Source of the DNA: Bacteroidota bacterium | Lineage (GTDB): Bacteria; Bacteroidota; Bacteroidia; Cytophagales; Cytophagaceae | Reading direction: 5' to 3' | DNA length: 35,721 nt | NCBI GenBank assembly: GCA_023458555.1 | Contig: JAEWYS010000003.1 | Location: 1-35,721 of the forward strand | Shown: piece after piece, positions 16,352 through 23,644 of the stretch | How the letters are laid out: every line of letters starts with the position of its first letter | How positions within the stretch are numbered: the first letter of the stretch is position 1 | The notes under the pieces: model-generated | Told to the model about the DNA's origin: nothing | Database searches by the model: none | The model's input: the letters and a program-made list of their open reading frames with translations, nothing else | Position numbers and translations under genes: made by a program

Positions 16352-17604
16352 GAAAGCTTTTACTGATTATTGTCTGTTTTCTTTATCTGACAGATATGCA
16401 GGCTCAGCAGATTTTTACCGATTACCTGAGATATTATAACCTGGGTTCTGTTTCTTCAAGGCAGCCTTTGCCGGGCTTTGCAGCGGCTAACGGGGAGTAT
16501 TCCCTTATGTCATCGGGAATAACCAACCGTTTTTTTCTTGACTTTGTTAATGGCAGCTATATTGATAATGCTCAGAAAGAATATATATACGACCGGCTTT
16601 CTGATGCCAACAGGTTTGGTTATCAGCTTAATTTGTCGATTGCCGGTGCCGCTGCGGTAAGCCGGTCTGCCAGAGTTATCGCTGCTATATCTGCCAGTCA
16701 GCATAATTCGGCTGTATTCTCAAAGGATATGTTTTATCTCTTTTTTCGGGGCAATAAACCATTTGCAGGTAAAACAGCCGATCTGGATCCTTTTAGATTT
16801 ACATCATATAGTTACCAGACATTTTCTGCGGGAATCAATAAGAGTATTGCTGACAACCGGCTGAACTTCTGGGCAGGTTTGTCTCTGATTCGCGGTGGAA
16901 ACTTTCGGTACGCAAAAACAGAAAGATTAAAGCTGTTTACTGAGCAGTACGGTGCTTATATAGAAGCAGATGCCGATATTAAGGCAACGGTTTCTGCCGG
17001 AAAACCCGGACTGATAGCAGATAAAAATGGCATGGGAGCTTCTTTCTTCGGTGGCTTTGATTACCAGATAGGTAAATCTACCATTGGTTTTTCTGTCACT
17101 GACCTGGGCTTTATTCAGTGGAATAAAATGAAAACCTATAAGGCAGACGGGCTTCTTCGGTTTGAAGGTAAGGAGATTCCGAATATTCTTGGATTCAGTG
17201 ATACATTGTTAAGCTCATACTCTGCAGATAGTCTCGCGGCAGAAGTCGGTGTGGATATTTATGAGGAAAATTTTTTCTACAGAATACCAACCTTTATTAA
17301 GCTTACCTACGTATATAAGTACTCGGAAACATGGATGTTCATCAGTGGAGTGGAATTGATAACCGGATTGGGAGCAATTCCAAGGGTATTTCTGAAACCG
17401 ACATTTGCTTTAACCGACAACTTTTACATCCAGGGCTGTTTTATGTATGGAGGTTTTGGCCGGATGAATCTGGAGCTGGGCGCAGCAGCCTACTTCGGTA
17501 AACAAATTTCCGGTTATGTGAATCTGAATGCTGCCGGACTTTTGCTGGCTGCAAATAAAACAGGCGGACAGGGATTATCTCTGGGAATTTATAAATGTTT
17601 TTAA
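16348..17604 (+). CDS. DUF5723-like outer-membrane barrel protein
   Basis: A 418-aa protein with a signal peptide (hydrophobic residues 3-15, cleavage after MQA near 19). The mature start QQIFTDYLRYYNLGSVSS and the repeated strands (NRFFLDFVNGSY, GLSLIRGGNFRY, GFSVTDLGFIQW, GGFGRMNLELGAAAYFG) match the DUF5723 barrel family, related in layout to PorV/FadL-like barrels of Bacteroidota. It ends in an amphipathic strand. The ATG overlaps the stop codon of the lipoprotein gene (ATGA), and its own stop codon is followed at once by the ATG of the RAYT-like gene, so three genes share tight coupling. The role is unknown; a partnership with the lipoprotein is inferred from gene order. Confidence 0.82.
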   Translation: MRKLLLIIVCFLYLTDMQAQQIFTDYLRYYNLGSVSSRQPLPGFAAANGEYSLMSSGITNRFFLDFVNGSYIDNAQKEYIYDRLSDANRFGYQLNLSIAGAAAVSRSARVIAAISASQHNSAVFSKDMFYLFFRGNKPFAGKTADLDPFRFTSYSYQTFSAGINKSIADNRLNFWAGLSLIRGGNFRYAKTERLKLFTEQYGAYIEADADIKATVSAGKPGLIADKNGMGASFFGGFDYQIGKSTIGFSVTDLGFIQWNKMKTYKADGLLRFEGKEIPNILGFSDTLLSSYSADSLAAEVGVDIYEENFFYRIPTFIKLTYVYKYSETWMFISGVELITGLGAIPRVFLKPTFALTDNFYIQGCFMYGGFGRMNLELGAAAYFGKQISGYVNLNAAGLLLAANKTGGQGLSLGIYKCF

Positions 17605-18126
17605 ATGGAACTTGTCTCATACAGAAATATTGTAAAGCCTGGCATCTTTCAGGATGATTCTTACGGTATCGAAGGCAGATACATGATTTCCATTTCTGGT
17701 GATGGCAGAAAGGACATTTTTATTAAGAACAATACCCTTACTCAGGCTGGACGGATTGTTGAGAAAATCTGGAATGAAATTCCCATTCATTTTAATAATG
17801 TCGAGATTGGGGACTACCTGTTTAAGGAGAATAGTTTTTTTGGATACATTGATATAGATCTGAGCGGTAAGCGTATCGGCAAAAAGCATCTGTATTACAA
17901 TGTGGTATCTCAATATGAAATCGCTTTTGGTCTTATGGTCAGCCAGAAAAATCCTTTTCTGGTAGAAGGGTCCTTATTTCACATGATATCATGGTTTAAG
18001 GCAACTACGCTGATTGAGATTATGAAAGAAGCAGATCCGGCCTTTAAGTGGGAATCCGGATATTTTGACTTTACTGTTAAGACAAAGCAGAATCTTCAGG
18101 AGCTTCTTCTGTCGCTTGCTTACTGA
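17605..18126 (+). CDS. RAYT/Y1-transposase-like protein lacking the HUH histidines
   Basis: A 173-aa protein that I align by eye with REP-associated tyrosine transposases (Y1_Tnp, PF01797). Shared in order are: GRYMISISGDGRKDIF (24-39) with the family's GxYFITICTxNRxxLF; LTQAGRIVEKIWNEIPIHF (45-63) with LNxAGxIxxxxWxEIPxHF; VEIGDYLFKENSFFGYIDI (66-84) with VELxEYVVMPNHIHGIIxI; SWFKATT (129-135) with xxFKSxTT; and KWESGYFDF (148-156) with LWQRNYYEH. The catalytic HUH pair, normally N-H-x-H-G, is N76-S-F-F-G80, and the later E/D-H is D155-F156, so metal and nicking chemistry should be lost. Tyr153 is at or next to the nucleophile position. The gene begins on the base after the DUF5723 stop codon and is a clean frame, so it is not simple debris. 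It may retain single-stranded nucleic-acid binding, or may have been recruited to the envelope operon. Confidence 0.72.
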   Translation: MELVSYRNIVKPGIFQDDSYGIEGRYMISISGDGRKDIFIKNNTLTQAGRIVEKIWNEIPIHFNNVEIGDYLFKENSFFGYIDIDLSGKRIGKKHLYYNVVSQYEIAFGLMVSQKNPFLVEGSLFHMISWFKATTLIEIMKEADPAFKWESGYFDFTVKTKQNLQELLLSLAY

Positions 18127-18215
18127 TTTCCTGTTCCCGATTCTTTCAAACTATTCTACTTTCCGGGTATTTGTCAGGAAAAGATAGTAAGTTGCAGCCA
18201 AACTTTTCCACAAAG

Positions 18216-19238
18216 ATGATTGCAAAAGTTAAAGACGGAATCAATTTTTTTTCTAAGCTGTCAACCAGAAAGGTCCTGAATTATGCTGCACTTTTGCTTT
18301 CATACAAGATTTCCGGCTGGACGAAAAAGAACTTTCACCGCGGGATGCCTTTTAGTATTTCCTATGAACCAACGACTTCCTGCAATCTTAGATGTCCGGA
18401 GTGTCCAAGTGGTTTACGCTCATTTACCCGGCCGACAGGAATGCTTGAAATGGATCTGTATAAAAAAGTTATCGGACAACTGGCTCCTTCACTGGCTTAC
18501 CTGACATTGTATTTTCAGGGAGAGCCCTATCTGCATCCTGGTTTTTTTGAGCTTGTGCGCTATGCTCACCTCAATAATATTTATATTTCTACAAGCACCA
18601 ATGGCCATTATCTTACGGAAGAAGTTGCGAAGAAAACAGTTGAATCAGGACTGGATCGTCTTATTGTAAGCATAGATGGCACTACACAGGAGACCTATGA
18701 AGCCTACCGTATTGGCGGGAAGCTATCAAAAGTACTTGAAGGTGCCCGTAATATTGTGTACTGGAAGAAAAAGCTGAAATCCTCAAAACCATATGTCATT
18801 TTTCAGTTTCTGGTGGTTGGTCCCAATGAACATCAGATTGATGATGTTAGCAAGCTTGCAGCGGAATTGGGTGTTGACAAGGTATTATACAAAACCGCAC
18901 AGATATATGATTATGAAAATGGCTCAGCCTTGATTCCCCAAAATGATAAATATGCCAGATATATCAGGAAAGAAGATGGTAAATATCATTTGAAGAATGC
19001 ATTGGATGATAATTGCTGGAAAATGTGGCATTCCTGCGTTATTACCTGGGACGGAAAGGTTGTGCCGTGCTGTTTTGATAAAGATGGAGAATACGTTCTT
19101 GGCAGGTTAAATGAAAGGTCTTTTAAGGAAGTCTGGAAAAATCGGTCCTATGCCGAATTTCGTAACAGTCTTCTGAAAGGCAGAGATCAGATTGAAATCT
19201 GCCGGAATTGCAGCGAAGGCACGCGGGTCTGGGCCTGA
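18216..19238 (+). CDS. Radical SAM protein with SPASM domain
   Basis: A 340-aa radical SAM enzyme. The cluster motif CNLRCPEC (C56, C60, C63) binds the SAM-cleaving [4Fe-4S] centre, and LYFQGEPYLHP (98-108) is the GGE-like SAM-binding strand with Q101-G102-E103. The C-terminal SPASM/twitch region has C267, C274, C285, C286, C329 and C332, enough for one or two auxiliary clusters. ITWDGKVVPCCFD is the typical SPASM signature. The ATG at 18216 was preferred to an in-frame TTG at 18171, since homologues start with a short helix before the enzyme core. SPASM proteins often modify peptides or act as small-molecule oxidoreductases; no precursor peptide is seen nearby. It is 89 bp after the RAYT-like gene and ends 5 bp from the convergent 47-aa gene. 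Confidence 0.92.
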   Translation: MIAKVKDGINFFSKLSTRKVLNYAALLLSYKISGWTKKNFHRGMPFSISYEPTTSCNLRCPECPSGLRSFTRPTGMLEMDLYKKVIGQLAPSLAYLTLYFQGEPYLHPGFFELVRYAHLNNIYISTSTNGHYLTEEVAKKTVESGLDRLIVSIDGTTQETYEAYRIGGKLSKVLEGARNIVYWKKKLKSSKPYVIFQFLVVGPNEHQIDDVSKLAAELGVDKVLYKTAQIYDYENGSALIPQNDKYARYIRKEDGKYHLKNALDDNCWKMWHSCVITWDGKVVPCCFDKDGEYVLGRLNERSFKEVWKNRSYAEFRNSLLKGRDQIEICRNCSEGTRVWA

Positions 19239-19243
19239 TTTGA

Positions 19244-19387
19244 TCAGGCATTTGTTTTTTCTGTGTCGCATCCGCAACCTTTGGAGCATCCCTTGTCCGA
19301 TGTACCGAACTGCCTTCTGAAAAGCCTGAACAGGTAAAAAAGAGCCCCGGCAAAAAGCCCTCCGATAAGAAGATATTGTGCCATCAT
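19244..19387 (-). CDS. FeoB-associated Cys-rich-type membrane peptide
   Basis: A 47-aa reading frame (MMAQYLLIGG...TNA). One transmembrane helix (about 5-21) is followed by the basic stretch RLFRRQF and the cysteine cluster GCSKGCGCD (33-41), with C34, C38 and C40. This matches the short FeoB-associated Cys-rich/'p12' family, which in other bacteria lies next to feoB. It begins 13 bp after the inositol monophosphatase gene ends, in the same direction, so it is probably co-transcribed as the last gene of that unit. No feoA or feoB is in the window. A second ATG directly follows the first, so the true start could be either. It is convergent with the radical SAM gene, only 5 bp away. Confidence 0.78.
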   Translation of the reverse strand: MMAQYLLIGGLFAGALFYLFRLFRRQFGTSDKGCSKGCGCDTEKTNA

Positions 19388-19400
19388 AAGTTATATTGTT

Positions 19401-20201
19401 TTAATTCGTGTTCCAGTGCTTCTGAATTATTTCAAGCACCTCTTTACCAACCGGACCTGCTGCCAGAATTTCTTTTCCATATAGAAAATCATTGCCGCCG
19501 TCAAAATCACATAAACTTCCGCCGGCTTCCTGTACAATAAGTATACCTGCCGCCACGTCCCAGATATGTAAATTAAATTCATAATAGGCTTCAAACCGGC
19601 CACAGGCCACATAAGACAGGTCAACAGCGGCAGATCCAAGCCTCCGGATTCCATGGGTCTTATCCTGTAGCTCACGGAGAATGGTAAAGTGATTGCCGGC
19701 TTTGCCTTTCTGACTATACGGAAAACCGCTTGCGATGAGAGATTCCCGGAGAGTCTCTACCGGTGAAACGGAGATTTGTTTACCATTGAGCCATGCTTTG
19801 CCACCTTTCCATGCATAGAAGCATTCGTCCCGGTTTACTTCATAAACGACGCCTGTGAGAAGAGAATTGCCCTGCATAAGAGCGATACTGATCGAATATA
19901 CAGGCATTCCATGAAGAAAATTGGTAGTCCCGTCCAGAGGGTCAATAACCCATTTGTACTCTTTGTCTTCCTGCACAACAGTTGATTCTTCAGTAAGAAA
20001 TCCAGCATCAGGCAGAATCGATCTCAGCCCGGCGACCAGTTTCTTTTCTGTTTCTTTATCCACATAGGACACAAGATCGGAAGGACCTTTGTGCTCAATT
20101 CTGGAGCGATCAAAGTTTTCAGATTCATCTCTGATAAAAGCACCAGTGCTTCTTGACAGACCAGCCACCAGAAGGCATATTTCCTCTAAATTCAAATTCA
20201 T
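19401..20201 (-). CDS. Inositol monophosphatase family protein
   Basis: A 266-aa member of the Mg-dependent, lithium-sensitive phosphatase superfamily (SuhB/CysQ/IMPase). The metal-site motifs are complete: the first glutamate pair in LTEES (about 69-73), WVIDPLDGTTNF (about 84-95), and WDVAAGILIVQEAGG (about 211-225) near the C-terminus. The start at 20201 was chosen because that ATG overlaps the stop codon of the Lnt-like gene (ATGA) and places LNLEEICLLVAGL at the usual N-terminus; the longer frame from 20252 would overlap that gene by 55 bp. Candidate substrates are inositol 1-phosphate, PAP or fructose 1,6-bisphosphate. SuhB-type action is plausible but not shown. Confidence 0.93.
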   Translation of the reverse strand: MNLNLEEICLLVAGLSRSTGAFIRDESENFDRSRIEHKGPSDLVSYVDKETEKKLVAGLRSILPDAGFLTEESTVVQEDKEYKWVIDPLDGTTNFLHGMPVYSISIALMQGNSLLTGVVYEVNRDECFYAWKGGKAWLNGKQISVSPVETLRESLIASGFPYSQKGKAGNHFTILRELQDKTHGIRRLGSAAVDLSYVACGRFEAYYEFNLHIWDVAAGILIVQEAGGSLCDFDGGNDFLYGKEILAAGPVGKEVLEIIQKHWNTN

Positions 20202-21619
20202 ATAAAATTGGTTCTTTTGACAAGTAAACCGCCAAACAGTATGAAGATACAAATTAATGCAAAATAGAAAGAGCTTATACCGATATAATCTCCATATTTA
20301 GCATAAAAGGTTGCCCTTGTATTTAACCTGATGTTATCTCTGATCACCCGATTTTTCTCCGGAGACAGAGCTGGTATTCGGATGTAATCACCTTTTTGAT
20401 TTATGTATCCGGTTACTGCTTCTTCTGATGAGAGCAAAATGTCTCTCCGGGTTTCAATGCTCCTTAGTCTGGCATACTGCCCCTGGGCTGTGCGGGATAA
20501 TCGGGGGGCGGCTTCTGTTATGAGAAAAATAAATTGGATACCTTTTCTGATATGTGCGGTTACAGGTTCCCCGGATATCAATTCGTTTCCGGACATTATT
20601 CCAATGCGGGTGCTGTTTTTAGTACATACAGAGATGTGACGAAAATTCTCAGACTTTTTTAAACCATAATGTTTGTCTGAAGACACAAACAGACTACCGG
20701 CATCACTTTTATCTGCTCTGATTCTGCTGAATAGGAGATAATCGGGATAAAAAGAAGCATTGGTTATTGATTTTATGTCAAAATGTCGGCACTCTTCTGA
20801 TGTTGAAGAAGCGCCGCCGGCTGTTTTGTCGGACAGGAGATGTGGAGCTTGTATTATTACGTTTATCTGGTCCTGCTGATCTTTTAAAACAAAGGTGTCC
20901 TGCTCCGATCTTTTTTGAGAATTGCCAATAGTATCGTTCTTGATGCCGGGATAGGTAATGGCAACCCTTGCAGGTTGCCCGGAAATGTTGTAAGTCAGAT
21001 AACGTAATATTGAAGAGCCGGCCGGGAGAATGAATAAAAATGAAAATAACGCAATGCCTACATTATTGATGTAACCTGTTTTGATGGTGTGAAACAATAT
21101 AAGGTTGCTGCAAAGAACCCATAGCGAACCACCTTGTTGGCCTGTAACCTCATACCATTGGACCAGGTATGGAAGTGAGGCAAAACCGTTGCCAAGTATG
21201 GGCCATGGTCCGCTAATATTCCAATGAAGCATTAAATATTCAAATGCGATCCAGTAAATGATATATGAAAAATATCCGGCAATCTGACCTGATGCCCGTT
21301 TAGTAAAAAAAAACAGCATCATAGGTACCGTCATCATACAGGAATTGAGGAAAATGTCTGAAACAGTAATATTTCCGGTATTTCCAGACAAAATGGACAG
21401 CGTATGCCAAACCGCAAATGTCAGGAGCAAAGAAAGGAAATATCGTAATGCCGGTTTTTTGTAATAACGACTTGTTAATTCCGATTCAATAATCAACAGA
21501 GGAATAAGCGCCAGATGTAAGAGAAATCCAAAAATATTATCTGGCCAGGCGAACCAGAGTAGTATACCGGATACAATGGATAGCCAGATATGCCTGTTTT
21601 TCTTTGTTTGATATGCCAC
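20198..21619 (-). CDS. Apolipoprotein N-acyltransferase-like protein missing catalytic residues
   Basis: A 473-aa protein with the two-part Lnt layout. Membrane helices fill about 10-210 and end with the family loop QWYEVTGQQGGSLWVL (154-169). A nitrilase-like domain (about 215-440) and a last helix (about 448-466) follow. Conserved nitrilase-part strings remain: QYARLRSIETRR (381-392), TGYINQKGDYI (403-413) and LNTRATFYAKYGDYIG (432-447). But the catalytic residues do not: the Glu site, normally PET, reads APH (H260); the Cys site, normally ICYE, reads SGNE (G344); and the NDGWW substrate loop reads TEAAPR (368-373). A Lys remains possible near KKSENF. It probably cannot acylate lipoproteins. 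It is the first gene of a unit with the IMPase and the Cys-rich peptide. The length is a little below the usual 500-540 aa. Confidence 0.78.
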   Translation of the reverse strand: MAYQTKKNRHIWLSIVSGILLWFAWPDNIFGFLLHLALIPLLIIESELTSRYYKKPALRYFLSLLLTFAVWHTLSILSGNTGNITVSDIFLNSCMMTVPMMLFFFTKRASGQIAGYFSYIIYWIAFEYLMLHWNISGPWPILGNGFASLPYLVQWYEVTGQQGGSLWVLCSNLILFHTIKTGYINNVGIALFSFLFILPAGSSILRYLTYNISGQPARVAITYPGIKNDTIGNSQKRSEQDTFVLKDQQDQINVIIQAPHLLSDKTAGGASSTSEECRHFDIKSITNASFYPDYLLFSRIRADKSDAGSLFVSSDKHYGLKKSENFRHISVCTKNSTRIGIMSGNELISGEPVTAHIRKGIQFIFLITEAAPRLSRTAQGQYARLRSIETRRDILLSSEEAVTGYINQKGDYIRIPALSPEKNRVIRDNIRLNTRATFYAKYGDYIGISSFYFALICIFILFGGLLVKRTNFI

Positions 21620-21711
21620 TTTCCCTTTTCGCTATACTTGTATAATAGATTCAGGGTAGGTAATTGTTTTAGGAAAGCGTTATGTAAACGGAAGGTAGGG
21701 ATTGATGGAAC

Positions 21712-21766
21712 AAAAAAAGGTTTCAGATTCTCTGAAACCTTTTGATTGAAAGCCAAACTTGCTTTC
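21712..21766 (-). terminator. Intrinsic terminator of the acidic lipoprotein gene
   Basis: On the minus strand a GAAAGC/GCTTTC hairpin (21766-21748) comes first. The main stem TCTGAAACCTTTT paired with AAAAGGTTTCAGA (21743-21715, 3-nt loop) follows, and a T-tract runs to 21712. It lies directly downstream of the gene at 21998-21777 and also separates it from the Lnt-like gene. Confidence 0.85.
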
Positions 21767-21776
21767 AGTTCATTTT

Positions 21777-21998
21777 TTAGTTATTGCCTTCTTCTTCAAC
21801 AACTACAGTTTCTTCTGTAGCTTCTACAGAGTCAGTAGTAGCTTCTTCAACTTCAACTGCAGCATCTTCAGCAGGAGCAGCTTCTTCTTCAACAACTACA
21901 GTTTCTTCAGTAGCTTCGGCAGTTTTTTCAGCCTGAGGCTCGCAAGCAACGAAAGCGAACAAAGAAGCGGCGAATAGGAGTGTGAATACTTTTTTCAT
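21777..21998 (-). CDS. Small acidic repeat lipoprotein
   Basis: A 73-aa lipoprotein with a signal peptide ending at lipobox FVAC (Cys19). The mature part is low complexity, almost all Glu, Ala, Thr and Val, with the segment EATEETVVVEEE occurring twice (residues about 28-39 and 59-70). It is probably a disordered acidic chain attached to the outer membrane or to the inner leaflet. No function is known. It ends at a strong terminator and is divergent from the ferritin-like gene. Despite its simple sequence it keeps a good signal peptide, a lipobox and a terminator, so it is a real gene. Confidence 0.8.
   Translation of the reverse strand: MKKVFTLLFAASLFAFVACEPQAEKTAEATEETVVVEEEAAPAEDAAVEVEEATTDSVEATEETVVVEEEGNN
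21788..21917. repeat. Direct repeat inside the acidic lipoprotein gene
   Basis: Two 37-bp copies at 21788-21824 and 21881-21917 differ at one base. Each encodes the EATEETVVVEEE unit, and a 56-bp spacer encodes another acidic stretch. The near identity at DNA level suggests a recent in-frame duplication and a chance of length change by slippage. Confidence 0.8.
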
Positions 21999-22234
21999 AA
22001 CACTGGATAATTAATTATTGGTTTTACTATGTTAAACATTCCAATAATAAGGCTAAAAATTGTCTTTTAAAAGGAAAATGCTATAAAATTTTGTGTAAGA
22101 ATTTGATCAGCTTTGCTTTCGGATACAGTTAACAGTATTTTTCCGGTTTCCGGATTTATAATCTGATTGTTAGCTCAAAAGAACTTCCTTAAAACAGCAG
22201 TCGTTGTACTATTAAACATAAACTGACTTATTGT

Positions 22235-22831
22235 ATGAAATATATAGGGTTGATTTTGATAGTAACGGGGTTGTTTTCATTTGGAATGAAGTCTGACAAA
22301 ACGTTGGAAAATCTTCAGGAAGCATATAAGGAGGAAGCGCTGGCTTCCAAAAAATATGAGCAATTTGCGTTCAAAGCGGAAGAAGAAGGCTATAGCGAGA
22401 TAGCGGAACTTTTTGCTGCTTTGTCTGAATCAGAAAGTGTCCATATGAGCAACCATAAAAGAGTAATAGAGGAAATGGGCGCTACTCCGGAACAAATACC
22501 AGATGCAGATATTGAAGTCCGCTCTACAAAGAAAAACCTGAAAGAAGTAGTAAAGGATGAAAAGAAAGAGAATCGTTCTAAGTATCCTAAACTTATAAAG
22601 CAGGCAGAAAAAGAAGAAAATTGTGCAGCAGTGGAAGCTTTTTCTTTTGCTGATGAATCAGAAAAGCAGCATTACGAACTATTAAACAAAGCTTTGGACG
22701 AAATGGAGCAGTTTGAGGACGGAGATTACTATGTAAGTGATTATACAGGGAGAACGTTCAAAGTAGAGCCAAATGGCAATGAGCCGGAAAGAGAGTTTGA
22801 TAATGAAGAGTATATAAGGGTATTTCTTTAA
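22235..22831 (+). CDS. Secreted ferritin-like (rubrerythrin-type) protein without rubredoxin cysteines
   Basis: A 198-aa protein with a short N-terminal hydrophobic stretch (about 3-17) that could act as a signal peptide. The ferritin-like four-helix part (about 23-155) carries two ExxH motifs, E67-S-V-H70 and E143-K-Q-H146, plus E33/E34 and E127/E128, the full set of di-iron ligands of rubrerythrins. After the bundle, DYYVSDYTGRTFKVE (164-178) closely resembles the rubredoxin start YYVCPVCGYTFE, but both cysteines are S168 and T171, and the later Cys pair is also absent. It should therefore not bind rubredoxin iron. A peroxidase or oxygen-reducing role is possible with another electron donor. 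It is a lone rightward gene with a hairpin after it. Confidence 0.8.
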   Translation: MKYIGLILIVTGLFSFGMKSDKTLENLQEAYKEEALASKKYEQFAFKAEEEGYSEIAELFAALSESESVHMSNHKRVIEEMGATPEQIPDADIEVRSTKKNLKEVVKDEKKENRSKYPKLIKQAEKEENCAAVEAFSFADESEKQHYELLNKALDEMEQFEDGDYYVSDYTGRTFKVEPNGNEPEREFDNEEYIRVFL

Positions 22832-22884
22832 TCCGGCAGATCGGTTGTAAGGAAAACTATGCAGTAATATATTATATATTCAAT

Positions 22885-22920
22885 AAGCGGGGGACGGGCT
22901 CGGAAAATCCGTCCCCGCTT
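22885..22920 (+). terminator. Hairpin after the ferritin-like gene, probable terminator
   Basis: A GC-rich stem pairs AAGCGGGGGACGG (22885-22897) with CCGTCCCCGCTT (22909-22920), with one bulged G and an 11-nt loop. The T-tract afterwards is short (GCTTTA), so termination may be weaker than at the other sites. Confidence 0.65.
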
Positions 22921-23006
22921 GCTTTATGGGCGATTAAGATTAAAATAGTATTGCTGTATGTTAAATATGATGAGTATTTTGCAGACAGATTTATTACAAA
23001 ACAAAT

Positions 23007-23568
23007 ATGTCCCTGTACAGCCATATCTCAAAAATTTATCCGATATCGGAAGATGCAAAGCTGGCGCTTACTACCTATCTCAGGAGAATAGATCTGCCCG
23101 GGGGAGAGTATTTGCTGAGGGAAGGTACTGTATGCAGAAACATGTATTTTCTTGAGACCGGATGTCTCAGAGGTTTCTATGTTCTGGATGGAAAGGAGGT
23201 GACACACTGGTTTGCATTTGAAAATGATTTTGTCACCTCGTTTCATAGCTTTATAACGAGAACACTGAGTCTTGAAAGCTTGCAGACTCTTGAGGATAGT
23301 ATTATGGAGTATATCGTATGAGACTCTCTATACGCTTTATGACAAGTATCCGGATATCGAGCGCCTGGGAAGAATTGCCTGCGAAAAGTACTACATTCGC
23401 CTGGAGGAGCGATATGTTAATGCCCAGTTCAGATCAGCAACGGAGCGTTATCTTCAGCTTCTGGAGCAGAATCCTCTTTTTATACAGCGTATTCCTCTCG
23501 GATACATAGCCTCTTTTTTAGGTATCAGCCAGGAAACCTTAAGCAGAATCAGAAGTAAAAAGCTTTAA
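23007..23568 (+). pseudogene. Crp/Fnr family regulator broken by a frameshift
   Basis: The two overlapping reading frames 23007-23321 and 23272-23568 together give one cAMP-receptor-like regulator of about 187 residues. The first half carries the effector-binding beta roll (GGEYLLREGT, YFLETGCLRGFYVLDGKEV, then FVTSFHSF). The second carries the dimerisation helix and the C-terminal helix-turn-helix IPLGYIASFLGISQETLSRI. The first frame ends at the TGA at 23319-23321. The natural continuation SISYETLYTLYDKYPDIERLGRIA is in the +2-base frame and joins at about 23303-23305, where homologues continue LEDxxxxSISYE. A loss of two bases (or gain of one) explains it. A sequencing error is possible; otherwise this is a recent pseudogene. 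Each half alone would be non-functional as a DNA-binding regulator. Confidence 0.82.
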
Positions 23569-23644
23569 TTTTCTTTTTGACGAATGTCAAAAAGCAGGAT
23601 AGAGATATACGCTACATTTGCTGAAACAAAACAGAAAAATAGTT

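Noticed and set aside
18216..19238. Radical SAM enzyme as a RiPP maturase with precursor
   Set aside because: No short precursor-like frame with a leader and core was found on either side. The only small frame nearby (19244-19387) is a Cys-rich membrane peptide on the other strand in another unit.
23272..23321. Programmed ribosomal frameshift joining the two Crp/Fnr halves
   Set aside because: No slippery heptamer or stimulating hairpin is seen at the junction (about 23303), and this family is normally a single frame.
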